Source: Streptomyces pyxinae
GTDB lineage: Bacteria > Actinomycetota > Actinomycetes > Streptomycetales > Streptomycetaceae
Length of the DNA: 64,000 bases
Reading direction: 5' to 3'
Assembly: GCF_024756275.1 (NCBI RefSeq)
Contig: NZ_JANUGQ010000026.1
Coordinates: 1 to 64,000 of the forward strand
Below the pieces are notes generated by a model. The model saw only the letters and a list, made by a program, of their open reading frames with translations, did not search any database and was not told the DNA's origin. Made by a program: the position numbers and the translations under genes. Of the stretch, positions 44,442 through 52,591 are shown piece after piece. Positions within the stretch are counted from its first letter, which is position 1. Every line of letters starts with the position of its first letter.

Positions 44442-45020
44442 TCAGTCGTCGTCGCGCAGGCCGAGCGCCCGGAGGGACCCCGGCGGTACGTCCGTCTCCC
44501 GCACGGCCTCCGCCAGCCGCAGCGCCAGATCCGCGACCACCAGCTCCGGCACCTGCTCCGGCACCGTGTCCCCAATGCTCCGCAAAAACCCGGCGATCTC
44601 CCGCCAGGAATAGAACGGCGGGAACTCCGGCCCCGGGTCGGAGACCGGCTCCGGAAACCCGCCGGCCCCGCGCCGCTCTCGGGCCAGCCGCTCCAGGGAC
44701 TCCTCGCTCCGGTCACAGCGCTGGGCGGCCTCCTTCAGCACCACCATGTCCTGGTGGACGACACCGACGGCACGCAGGCCGGGGATGGCCGGCAGCTCCC
44801 GAGCCACCTGGGCGACGGCGTCCAGCAGCGTCGGAGCCTCGATGTCGCACGGCAGTTGCAGAAGCTCGGGGTCGGAGCGGATCGGACGCAACTCGGGGTC
44901 CCCCGACCAGAAGATGCACCCGACCGCGCCGATGCCGAACATGTCCCAGTGATCGAAGGCAGCGGCCTGCTCACGGGTGAGCGACTCGTTGATGACGATG
45001 TGAAAGCTCCATGTGGGCAC
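44442..45020 (-). CDS. HTH-containing partner of the HicA-like protein
   Basis: A 192-residue protein of a type frequent in Streptomyces. The N-terminal half begins TWSFHIVINESLTREQAAAF and contains DIEAPTLLDAVAQVARELPAI; the C-terminal half has a DNA-binding region (MVVLKEAAQRCDRSEESLERL) followed by ERRGAGGFPEPV and a YSWREIAGFL segment. It starts with GTG behind AAAGGA, 13 bp after the HicA-like gene, so the two are co-expressed. By arrangement it could be the antitoxin and repressor of a two-gene module. This is inferred, not proven. Confidence 0.7.
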   Translation of the reverse strand: MPTWSFHIVINESLTREQAAAFDHWDMFGIGAVGCIFWSGDPELRPIRSDPELLQLPCDIEAPTLLDAVAQVARELPAIPGLRAVGVVHQDMVVLKEAAQRCDRSEESLERLARERRGAGGFPEPVSDPGPEFPPFYSWREIAGFLRSIGDTVPEQVPELVVADLALRLAEAVRETDVPPGSLRALGLRDDD

Positions 45021-45033
45021 GCGGGCGGTCCTT

Positions 45034-45252
45034 TCAGTGCCGGTGCTTGCTGACGAAGTTGCTGACGCGCTTGGCCTCGGCACCGGAATTCTTGGGTGTA
45101 CCGGACACGATGATGGTGTCGCTGCAAGGACAGCACACCACCCACCCCCACCGGTGCCCGCTCTTGTCGGGGACCACGTGGAGACCGGCCTTCCTGGCGC
45201 GGTCGAGTGCTGCCGCGACGTCCTTCTTCTGGTGTCGCCCAGGGGAGATCAT
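45034..45252 (-). CDS. Small HicA-like protein (72 aa)
   Basis: A 72-residue basic protein with a HicA-like layout: an N-terminal helix (KKDVAAALDRARKAG), then GLHVVPDKSGHRWGWVVC (in place of the catalytic His region of HicA toxins), then a short strand and a basic C-terminus (SKHRH). HicA toxins are mRNA-cleaving dsRBD-fold proteins; here the match is remote. The ATG follows AAAGGAGG. Its partner gene follows 13 bp later. Confidence 0.65.
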   Translation of the reverse strand: MISPGRHQKKDVAAALDRARKAGLHVVPDKSGHRWGWVVCCPCSDTIIVSGTPKNSGAEAKRVSNFVSKHRH

Positions 45253-45410
45253 CCGAAGAACCTCCTTTCAGGCGGCAGCGTCGCGGGGGGCCGATTCCTG
45301 AGCCAAATTGGTGAGTAGCGAAGTTGACGAGTCCCGGGGAGACGACGGCGCACGCTGCCAGAAGGAGGGAATTCGGAACCAGGGGCTGGGGCAGCGCGTC
45401 ACCCATTGGC

Positions 45411-46034
45411 ATGACAGAACTCGCCCCTCGGTACCTCTACCTCGCCCGGCACGGAGAGGCGACGGCGGACGAATCCGCGCTGACCGCGAACGGCCGCCGG
45501 CAGGCGGCGCTGCTCGGGGAGCGGTTGCGGGACGTGCCGCTGGCCGTCGTCCACCACGGACCGCTCGCCCGGGCGGCCGAGACCGCGCGGCTGGTGGGCG
45601 CCCGGTTGCCGGGGGTGCCGCTGCGCGTCTCGGAACTGGCGGGCGACTATGTGCCGTACGTCCCCGAGCCGGCCGAGCTGCCGTCCGACGCGGCCGGCCG
45701 GCTCATGGAGTTCCTGGCCCCGGTCACGGTGGAGGAGCGCCGGAGGGGGGCGGAGCTGGCCCGGGAGGCGCTGGCCGCGTTCACCGGACCGGTCCCGGGC
45801 GACGAGCCGCGCCATGAGCTGGTCGTCACCCACGCGTTCCTCATCGGCTGGCTGCTCCGGGCCGCCCTGGACGCCCCCGCCTGGCGCTGGCTGGGCGTCA
45901 ACCAGGCCAACGCGGCCCTGACCGTGCTGCGTTATGCCCCGGGCCGGTCCTCGTCCGTGCTGCTCTTCAACGACCTGAGCCACCTTCCCCCGGAGCTGCG
46001 GTGGACCGGGTTCCCGCCCGAACTGCGGGTGTGA
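45411..46034 (+). CDS. Histidine phosphatase family protein
   Basis: A 207-residue phosphoglycerate-mutase-fold phosphatase. The phosphohistidine motif LARHGEAT is near residue 13, a second motif HHGPLARAAETAR near 50 and the second catalytic His in LVVTHAFLIGWLL. It lacks gpmA-specific insertions and so is a phosphatase on some small phosphate ester. Weak ribosome site before the ATG at 45411. A Cys-rich small gene follows after 57 bp. Confidence 0.87.
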   Translation: MTELAPRYLYLARHGEATADESALTANGRRQAALLGERLRDVPLAVVHHGPLARAAETARLVGARLPGVPLRVSELAGDYVPYVPEPAELPSDAAGRLMEFLAPVTVEERRRGAELAREALAAFTGPVPGDEPRHELVVTHAFLIGWLLRAALDAPAWRWLGVNQANAALTVLRYAPGRSSSVLLFNDLSHLPPELRWTGFPPELRV

Positions 46035-46091
46035 GGTGCACGGTCGCGGAATGCCGATGCCGGTGCCGGGCGGGGTGGTTACGCCGGCGGA

Positions 46092-46424
46092 ATGCCGCCC
46101 GCCAAGACCTCGTACGTCTGCCTGCCCTGCCGCGCCTCGTACAAGCAGCCGTACGACAGTTGGCGCCCGGAGCGGCTGTGTCCGCGCTGCGCCGGGGCGC
46201 TGGTCCATGTCGGCTCGGCCTTCGCCCCGCCCCGGCGCCGGGACACCGCGGCCTGGCGGGCACTGGCGGTGCTGCTCCACGCCGGTGTCGGGTTCCACAA
46301 GTCATGCTGCGGCGGGCCGGGTTACCGCCCCCGCACCCCGCGCGAGGTACGGGAGCGTCTGATGTACGCCCGTCGTACCGGGGAGCCGGCCCACCGGGCC
46401 CTGGTCCGGTGCGAGTTGCCCTGA
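46092..46424 (+). CDS. Zinc-ribbon protein (110 aa)
   Basis: A 110-residue basic protein with a zinc ribbon formed by CLPC (residues about 10-13) and CPRC (about 30-33) and a further pair SCC near residue 72. It has a conserved central helix (AAWRALAVLLHAGVGF). Similar proteins occur widely in Streptomyces and have sometimes been wrongly named deoxyxylulose-phosphate synthase; no such domain is present. Function unknown. Confidence 0.75.
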   Translation: MPPAKTSYVCLPCRASYKQPYDSWRPERLCPRCAGALVHVGSAFAPPRRRDTAAWRALAVLLHAGVGFHKSCCGGPGYRPRTPREVRERLMYARRTGEPAHRALVRCELP

Positions 46425-46434
46425 GCGGTGGCCG

Positions 46435-47328
46435 TCACCGCAGCAGCGCCACCTCCTCCGGAGTGAGGCGGAGTGCGCCTGCGGCCAGATTGTCGTCGAG
46501 GTGGTCGGGGTTGCCCGTGCCCGGGATGGCCAGCACATGGGCGCCCCGGTGCAGGGTCCAGGCCAGCCGCACCCGGGCGGGCGAGACCCCGTGGGCGCGG
46601 GCCACGGCCCGCACCCGTTCGTCGGGTTCGTCGGTCGCGCCGGCCTCGGCGCCCGTACCGGCGATCGCGAAGTACGGGACGAACGCGATGCCTTGCTCCC
46701 CGCAGGCGTCCGCGAACGCGTGCCGGGCCTCCGGGGCACCGGCACCGTACTGGTTCTGCACGCACACCACCGGGGCGATCGCCCGTGCCTCGGCCAGCTG
46801 CTCGGGCGCGACGTGGGAGACGCCCAGGTGCCGGACGAGCCCGGCCGCCCGCAGTTCGGCCAGCGCTCCGAAGTGCTCGGCGATCGAGGCGTTCGCCCGG
46901 CTCCGGGGGACACGCAGGTTCACCAGGTCCAGGTGGTCCCGGCCCAGTTGGCGCAGGTTCTCCTCGACCTGGCCGCGCAGTTGGTCCGGGGTGGCCCAGA
47001 CCCACTCACCCCGGGCGTCCCGGCCCGGCCAGACCTTGGTGGCGATCACCAGGTCCTCGGGGTAGGGCGCCAGGGCCCGGTGGATCAGCTCATTGGCGGA
47101 GCCGCGCGGTGAGAAGTAGAAGGCGGCGGTGTCGATGTGGTTCACCCCCCGTTCCACCGCCCGGCGCAGCACGGCGACCGCCCGGTCCGGATCGACGGCC
47201 GGCAGTCGCATCGCGCCGAACCCGATCCGCCTGACGGTGAGTTCACCGAGCCGCCAGGTGCCGGGAGTGAGCGGGGAGGGTGGGCTGGAGGCCGAGGTCG
47301 CGGCGGGGGTCATGGGTGCGGAGGTCAT
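46435..47328 (-). CDS. Aldo/keto reductase, YdbC/PdxI-like subgroup
   Basis: A 297-residue (alpha/beta)8-barrel NADPH reductase. Catalytic Asp (HIDTA), Tyr (AFYF) and Lys (ATKVW) are present. The usual catalytic His is replaced in DLVNLRVP, as in E. coli YdbC (PdxI, a pyridoxine 4-dehydrogenase), so pyridoxal reduction is possible. The cofactor site near the C-terminus (AIPGTGNPDHLDDNL) is typical. The first 20 residues are a Ser/Pro-rich extension. It is convergent with the zinc-ribbon gene. Confidence 0.85.
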   Translation of the reverse strand: MTSAPMTPAATSASSPPSPLTPGTWRLGELTVRRIGFGAMRLPAVDPDRAVAVLRRAVERGVNHIDTAAFYFSPRGSANELIHRALAPYPEDLVIATKVWPGRDARGEWVWATPDQLRGQVEENLRQLGRDHLDLVNLRVPRSRANASIAEHFGALAELRAAGLVRHLGVSHVAPEQLAEARAIAPVVCVQNQYGAGAPEARHAFADACGEQGIAFVPYFAIAGTGAEAGATDEPDERVRAVARAHGVSPARVRLAWTLHRGAHVLAIPGTGNPDHLDDNLAAGALRLTPEEVALLR

Positions 47329-47442
47329 GGGCGGAGTGTGCGCACAGATGGCGCCCGGCGCGCCAGTGCCGGCCCCCGGGAGCGCCGGCGCCTGGGCAGC
47401 GTACGGCGCGGGCGGCCGGGCTCCCGGAACCGTGCCCGGCGC

Positions 47443-48786
47443 TCAGAAGATGTCCGGGCACCAGGGGCGTCGGGCGGTACGGAAGAGCAGCTCCGCCAGG
47501 GCCGCCGCGCCCGGCCGCTCCTCGGTGACCCGGCCCAGAGCGGCCAGCCGTACCGCCGACCCCTCGCCCAGCAGCAGGGCGCCCAACTCCCGCACCGGCA
47601 GCACCAGGTCGGCGTCCCGGTCGGTCCGGACGCACTCGGCGCCCCCGGGTCCGGCCGTCAGCAGATAGCGGCCGTCCGCCGGCCCCGACGGGTCCCGGAC
47701 GTCCAGCACCAGGGCCCCGTCGGTCGCGTACGTCCGCGCTTCCAGCGCCCGTACGACATCGAGCACCCGCACCCAGAGCAGATCGACCTCGGTGGTGAGC
47801 CCGGCCGCCCGCGGGTCGGGCAGCAGGTCCGGGACCAGGTCGTCGGGGGCCCGAAGGCCGGTCCTGACGGTGGTGACCCAGTCGATGGCGAAGAGATACT
47901 CCCAGAGCGCCCGCTCGGCCGCCGGGTCCGCCGCGATCAGATCCCGGACGGTCGCGGTGACCATCGGCTGCTTGGCGTCGGCCCAGCGTTCGTCGGCCGT
48001 GTACGCCGCATAGCCGTCGATCTCACCGGAGGCCGCGCGGTGGAAGGCGAAGAACGGCTCCCGCCAGGGGTCACCCGGGAATTCGACGGCGCCGGTGAGC
48101 AGGTCCCAGCGCCGCGCCGACCGGTCGATCACCCCGGCCCGTACGGCACGGAGCCGGTCGTGCACCCCGGGGGCCAGCCGCCTGGCCTCCGCCGGGTCCA
48201 CCAGCTCGACCCGGCCGCCGTCCTCCCGGCCCGGCCCCGGGCGTCGCGGGTCGAGCCCGGCCCGGGTCAGGTCGACGGTCCACTCGGCGGCCCGGGTGGC
48301 GGGGCCGAAGCCGTACCGCCCGTAGATCGGGTACTCGGCGGCGACCAGGGTGGCGAGCGGTTCGCCGCGCTCCCGGGCGGCCGCCAGCTCGGCCGCGATC
48401 AGCCGGTTCAGCAGCCCGCGCCGCCGGTGGGTGGGCGAGACGGTCACCTGGGTGACGGCACTTGCCGCCATGGCCACCCCGCCGGCGGCGGTGAGGCGCT
48501 GCGGAAAGGACCGCAGGGTCGCCACGCAGCGGGCCCCGTCGAAGACCCCCAGCGTCCGGCCCAGATCCGTGGTCGCCCGGCGCAGCGCCACCTCCTCGCC
48601 CGTGACCGAGGGCGGCCGGAGGAAGCCGGTACGCGCGGCCCGCAGCCAGTCCGGGAACTCGGCGTCGGTAACGGTACGGAGGTCGAGGGCTCTCGCACCG
48701 GACACGGGCGCCGCGGAGTTCACGGCGGCCACGGGCGCCGGGGAGTCGATGGCGGTCGCGCGGGGGACGGGCGGCACGGCGGTCAT
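47443..48786 (-). CDS. Eis-type GNAT N-acetyltransferase
   Basis: A 447-residue enhanced-intracellular-survival (Eis)-like enzyme with three parts: an N-terminal GNAT domain with the acetyl-CoA loop SPTHRRRGLLNRL (about 118-130), a second GNAT-like domain, and a C-terminal sterol-carrier-like domain. The tyrosine in YGRYGFGPAT corresponds to the general acid of Mycobacterium Eis, and the protein ends in Phe (PWCPDIF), whose C-terminal carboxylate is the proposed general base. Eis enzymes acetylate several amines of aminoglycosides and peptides; the natural substrate here is unknown. An Ala-rich N-terminal extension of about 30 residues is present. Confidence 0.87.
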   Translation of the reverse strand: MTAVPPVPRATAIDSPAPVAAVNSAAPVSGARALDLRTVTDAEFPDWLRAARTGFLRPPSVTGEEVALRRATTDLGRTLGVFDGARCVATLRSFPQRLTAAGGVAMAASAVTQVTVSPTHRRRGLLNRLIAAELAAARERGEPLATLVAAEYPIYGRYGFGPATRAAEWTVDLTRAGLDPRRPGPGREDGGRVELVDPAEARRLAPGVHDRLRAVRAGVIDRSARRWDLLTGAVEFPGDPWREPFFAFHRAASGEIDGYAAYTADERWADAKQPMVTATVRDLIAADPAAERALWEYLFAIDWVTTVRTGLRAPDDLVPDLLPDPRAAGLTTEVDLLWVRVLDVVRALEARTYATDGALVLDVRDPSGPADGRYLLTAGPGGAECVRTDRDADLVLPVRELGALLLGEGSAVRLAALGRVTEERPGAAALAELLFRTARRPWCPDIF

Positions 48787-49726
48787 GGGGGCACGCTAGG
48801 CGCGCGGCCCCGGGATACGAACCGATTTTCCGGGAGACCGGGGAGGCCGGGCCGCCTCGGACGAGGGCTCCGGGAGACCGGGCCGGCCGGGAGACCGGGC
48901 CGGTCCTCGGACCCGCGCCCCGAGCCGGGCCGCCCGGGGCCGGGCCGCCTCGGGCCGGACTACCTGGGGCCAGGCCGCCTGGAACCGGGCCACCTGGAGC
49001 CGGGGGCGCGGGGCCCCGGCCCCGGTGAACGGCTCCCGCCAGGAACCTCCGGCGGGTGATCTCCCGAGGGGAGCGGCCCTACAGGCGCGGGCCACGCACG
49101 GCCGGGGCCACGCCCATCGTTGGCCCCTCAGCACCCGCGTCGCGCGGTCGGAGCCACGCACGGTCGGAGCCACGCACGGTCGGCCCGCGCTGGGAACCTG
49201 CCCCGATCCCGGGCTCGGTTCCGAAACCGGGATCGGGGGACCCGGCAGGACCGGGCAGAACCGGCCCGGGCAAGGGCCCGCCACCCTTGCGCGGGCTCAC
49301 CCGGCGACGGCTCACCGCACCGGCCACCGGGGGTGCCCGCCCCCGACGCCGGGCCCACCGGAACGGGCACACCGGCCAGGGCCACCGGCACGCGGGTCCC
49401 ACCGGAACGGGCCCATCGGCACGGGACCACCGGCGCGCGGGCCCACCGGCACAAGTCCCACCCACCGGCACAGGCCCTGCCCGACGCAAGCTCCGCCCAA
49501 CACAGGCCCCGACCGGCCCAGGGCCCCACCGGCACAAGCCCCGCCCAGCACAGGGCCCGGCCCGGCGCAGGTCCCGCCCAACACAGGACCCGCCCGGCAT
49601 AAGCTCCACCCCACACAGGACCCGGCCCGGCGCGGGCGGCTCACCGGCCCCGGCCGACCGCCCCACCCCGCGCACCGCCCCAGCCGCGCACGGCCCCCGC
49701 GTTCCCCCCACCCCGCGAGAGGCGGC
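48787..49726. repeat. Large gene-free region of degenerate tandem repeats
   Basis: About 940 bp with no supported gene. At 48840-49010 a unit near CCGGGCCGCCTGGGGCC is repeated; at 49080-49190 a CGGTCGGAGCCACGCA unit occurs twice exactly with further variants; at 49390-49650 units like CCCACCGGCACAAG and CCGCCCAACACAGG recur. Long open frames exist on both strands in all phases and give only Pro/Ala/Gly/Arg/Thr repeats. Confidence 0.7.
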
Positions 49727-50689
49727 TCAGAACGCCGCGCGGACCTCGCCCACCCGTGCGGCGCCGCCCAGCAGCGGGGCGTCGGCGATGCGGGCGACGA
49801 CCGGGGAGGTCACGCCCAGCAGTTCGAGGCCCCGCGCCAGGACCGGGCCGAGCGCGCGGGTGGCACCGTCCTCGATCTTGAAGGCCAGCGCCCGGCCGTC
49901 CGGCAGCGCCACCGCCTGGACCGCCTCGGCGCCCATCTTGGAGAGCACCCCCGGCACTTCCCGCATCAGCCAGGTGTCGGGCCGCCGGGTGCCGGCCACG
50001 TACTCGGGGTGGGCGCGCATGGCGTCCGCGACCCGCCGCCCGGGCGTGCCCGGCTCGGCCAGCACATAGCTCCGGAAGGCGCGGGCCAGGCCCACCAGGC
50101 CGACCGCCATGAGCGGTGCCCCGCAGCCGTCCGTGCCGACCGACGCCACCGTCTCTCCCGTCGCCGCCTCGACCTCGTCGTGGACCAGCCGCTGGAGCGG
50201 GTGGGCCGGGTGCAGATAGGTGGCCGGGTCCCAGCCGTTGAGGGCGCAGGCGGCCAGCATCGCGGTGTGCTTGCCGGAGCAGTTCATGGTGATCCGCTCC
50301 CGCACCCGCCCGGCCGCCAGGTACGCCTCCGCCTCCACCGGGTCCAGCGGCAGATCGGGCGGGGTCTGGAGGTCGGCCTCGGTCAGGCCGTACTGGGCCA
50401 GCATGACCCGGACCAGGTCGAGGTGAAACGTTTCGCCCGAGTGGCTGGCGGCCGCCAGGGCCAGCCGCTCCCCGGCGAGCTCCAGCCCGGCCCGGAGCAG
50501 CGCGGCGGCCTGCATCGGCTTGTTGGAGGAGCGCGGGTAGACCGGCGCCGCCGGATCACCGAGCGCCAGCTCGACCCGGCCGTCCGCGTCCAGCACCACC
50601 AGGGAGCCCCGGTGGAGCCCCTCGGTGAAGCCGGAACGGACGACCTCCGCGAGTACGGGAGAGGCCGGGGGCGGGGCGGACGTGGCCAT
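49727..50689 (-). CDS. Rhizobial-type (class 3) L-asparaginase
   Basis: A 320-residue enzyme of the thermolabile rhizobial asparaginase family (PF06089), unrelated in fold to E. coli AnsA/AnsB and related to Ser-Lys hydrolases. Conserved pieces: RSSNKPMQAAA (Ser-x-x-Lys), AAASHSGE, MNCSGKHTAML with the zinc-site cysteine, and GTDGCGAPL. It should hydrolyse asparagine to aspartate and ammonia. Start: ATG at 50689. Its upstream spacer has a short GTACAG repeat. Confidence 0.88.
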   Translation of the reverse strand: MATSAPPPASPVLAEVVRSGFTEGLHRGSLVVLDADGRVELALGDPAAPVYPRSSNKPMQAAALLRAGLELAGERLALAAASHSGETFHLDLVRVMLAQYGLTEADLQTPPDLPLDPVEAEAYLAAGRVRERITMNCSGKHTAMLAACALNGWDPATYLHPAHPLQRLVHDEVEAATGETVASVGTDGCGAPLMAVGLVGLARAFRSYVLAEPGTPGRRVADAMRAHPEYVAGTRRPDTWLMREVPGVLSKMGAEAVQAVALPDGRALAFKIEDGATRALGPVLARGLELLGVTSPVVARIADAPLLGGAARVGEVRAAF

Positions 50690-50799
50690 GGGTCGGTACA
50701 CCTTCCAGGACGGTGGGGACCTGCCCGGGAGCCCCGGTACGGCTCGGCGGCGGCCGTGATCGGCCGACGTCCGGTCCCGTGCCGGCGAACGCCCGTACA

Positions 50800-50880
50800 G
50801 CCACATGAGCACATGAACGTACAGACATGCAGATGTACAGATGTACAGCCGTACGAACATGCGGGCGTACGGGCATACGA
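50800..50880. repeat. ATG/GTACAG-rich short repeat upstream of asparaginase
   Basis: A region less GC-rich than its surroundings with interleaved copies of ACATG, GTACAG and CATACG (for example CAGATGTACAGATGTACAG at about 50830-50848). Confidence 0.6.
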
Positions 50881-50897
50881 ACCCGAGGCCGACGGAG

Positions 50898-50928
50898 CGT
50901 CCCGGGCGGGCGCGGGCCCGGCGGGACG
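50898..50928 (-). terminator. Terminator of rsiG
   Basis: CGTCCCG (50898-50904) pairs with CGGGACG (50922-50928), with further G/C pairing inside. It starts 11 bp after the rsiG stop codon. Confidence 0.5.
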
Positions 50929-50939
50929 TCCCGGCCGCC

Positions 50940-51806
50940 TCAGCCGAGCAGGTCGTCTACTTGTGCTTCGCCTTCACGGTACCTGCGGGCGATCTCGGCA
51001 CTGCAATCGTCCGCCGTCCGCTGGAACTGCTGGCGCCGCAGCGAGACCTGCTGTTCATAGCCGGCGAGCCGGCCCATCGCCACGCGCAGCTCCTCGTCCG
51101 TCCGGGCGGTCAGGTCGGACAGCTCGACCTCACCGAGCATCGCGGTGGCCAGCCGCCGGTACTCCTCGCCGCGCGGGGTGGAGACCGTCACATGCCGGGT
51201 CGAGGTGCGGTGCCGGGAGGGGGCGTCGGCCAGGATCTCGGAGAGCCGGTCCACCACCGGCATCTCGGCGCCGCCCCGGCGGGCCAGCTCGGCGCGGAGG
51301 ATGTCGATCCGGCCCTGGAGCAGCCGCCGTACATAGCTGAGGTCGGCCTCGTCGGCGCCTGAGTCGCGGCGCAGCGCCCGCAGCTCCGGCAGCCGCAGGG
51401 CGGCGACATCGTGCTCGGCGGGCTCCGGCGGCAGCATCGTCAGGGTCCCGGTGCCAGCCACCGTCCCCGTCCCGGTCACCGCCGCGCCGGCGCCGGGACC
51501 GGCGACCGGCTCCGGACCGACGACCGGCTCGGAACCGGCGAACGGCTCGGGACCGACCACGGCTCCCGAACCCGCGACCGGCTCGGGACCGGCGAACGGC
51601 CCCGGACCGACGACCGGCTCGGAACCGGCGAACGGCTCGGGACCGACCACGGCTCCCGAACCCGCGACCGGCTCGGAGCCGGCGAAGGGGCCGGGACCGG
51701 CGAGCGGCTCGGGACCGGGGCCCGGACCGGTCGCACCGGCCCGGGTGGTCACTGCCGGTACGGTCCGCGTGCGCGACGACTGCCCGGCGGCGCCAGGTGT
51801 GCTCAT
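50940..51806 (-). CDS. rsiG: RsiG, c-di-GMP-dependent anti-sigma factor for WhiG
   Basis: A 288-residue protein whose C-terminal half is an antiparallel helical hairpin with two copies of the c-di-GMP-binding motif E-x3-S-x2-R-x3-Q-x3-D: Glu153/Ser157/Arg160/Gln164/Asp168 and Glu251/Ser255/Arg258/Gln262/Asp266, both complete. In Streptomyces RsiG loaded with c-di-GMP holds the sporulation sigma factor WhiG inactive. The N-terminal part (about 20-110) is a Gly/Pro/Ala/Glu repeat caused by a 90-bp DNA tandem duplication and is probably disordered. It diverges from dtd. Confidence 0.92.
   Translation of the reverse strand: MSTPGAAGQSSRTRTVPAVTTRAGATGPGPGPEPLAGPGPFAGSEPVAGSGAVVGPEPFAGSEPVVGPGPFAGPEPVAGSGAVVGPEPFAGSEPVVGPEPVAGPGAGAAVTGTGTVAGTGTLTMLPPEPAEHDVAALRLPELRALRRDSGADEADLSYVRRLLQGRIDILRAELARRGGAEMPVVDRLSEILADAPSRHRTSTRHVTVSTPRGEEYRRLATAMLGEVELSDLTARTDEELRVAMGRLAGYEQQVSLRRQQFQRTADDCSAEIARRYREGEAQVDDLLG
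51512..51676. repeat. 90-bp tandem duplication in rsiG
   Basis: A unit starting CCGGACCGACGACCGGCTCG at 51512 recurs at 51602 and is identical over about 70 bp. It adds about 30 residues to the disordered N-terminal tail of RsiG without changing frame. Confidence 0.85.
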
Positions 51807-52042
51807 GAAGTTCCGTCCCCTCGACCGGTGCGCGCAGCAAGCGCACCGCCTGACAGGCATGGTGCCATTGCCGCGCCTGCCCGTGCAGGGACTCTGCACC
51901 CGTATGGACCTGCGTCCGTTCCGCGTACTCCGGATCCTCCCCGCACCCGGGACATCCGTGTGCTCCCCATCCCCCGCACCCGGCACGTCCGCGTACCCCG
52001 GCACTGCCCATGGGCCGTCCGGGGGAGCGTAGGTTGGGCCGT

Positions 52043-52468
52043 ATGCGAGCAGTGGTGCAGAGAGTGGACGGCGCGAGTGTCGTCGTGGCCGGGGAGACGG
52101 TCGGGGAGATCGTCGGCGAGGGGCTGTGCGTGCTGGTGGGCGTGACCCACGAGGACACCCCCGAGAAGGCGGCCCAGCTGGCCAGGAAGCTCTGGTCGGT
52201 ACGGATCCTGGAGGGCGAGAAGTCCTGCTCGGACGTGAACGCGCCACTGCTGGTGATCTCGCAGTTCACCCTCTACGGGGACGCCCGCAAGGGCCGCCGC
52301 CCCACCTGGAACGCGGCGGCCCCCGGCGAGGTGGCGGAGCCGCTGGTCGACGAGGTGGTGGCACGGCTGCGGGAGCTGGGCGCCACGGTGGAGACGGGCC
52401 GGTTCGGCGCGGACATGCGGGTGTCGCTCACCAACCACGGCCCGTTCACCGTACTGATCGAGGTCTGA
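52043..52468 (+). CDS. dtd: D-aminoacyl-tRNA deacylase
   Basis: A 141-residue DTD enzyme that frees tRNA from mischarged D-amino acids or glycine. The SQFTLYGD motif (about residues 73-80) and the Gly-cisPro-type motif NHGPFT near 132-137 are present, and the start [13 protein letters not shown] is typical. The Asp often seen in NDGPVT is His here. Diverges from rsiG. Confidence 0.93.
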   Translation: MRAVVQRVDGASVVVAGETVGEIVGEGLCVLVGVTHEDTPEKAAQLARKLWSVRILEGEKSCSDVNAPLLVISQFTLYGDARKGRRPTWNAAAPGEVAEPLVDEVVARLRELGATVETGRFGADMRVSLTNHGPFTVLIEV

Positions 52469-52591
52469 ACGGCCCGGCGGGCCCGGGCCGCCCCGGACCG
52501 GCACGGTCCGCCCCGCCCCCGCCCCGAACCCGCCCGGCGCAGGAACGGGCCCGGGCCGTCCCGGGCTTCCGGGCGGGGGAACGCCCGGCCC

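Noticed and set aside
49056-50069. Pro/Arg/Thr-rich frames in the repeat region and antisense to asparaginase
   Set aside because: Composition follows the DNA repeats; no ribosome site or domain is visible.
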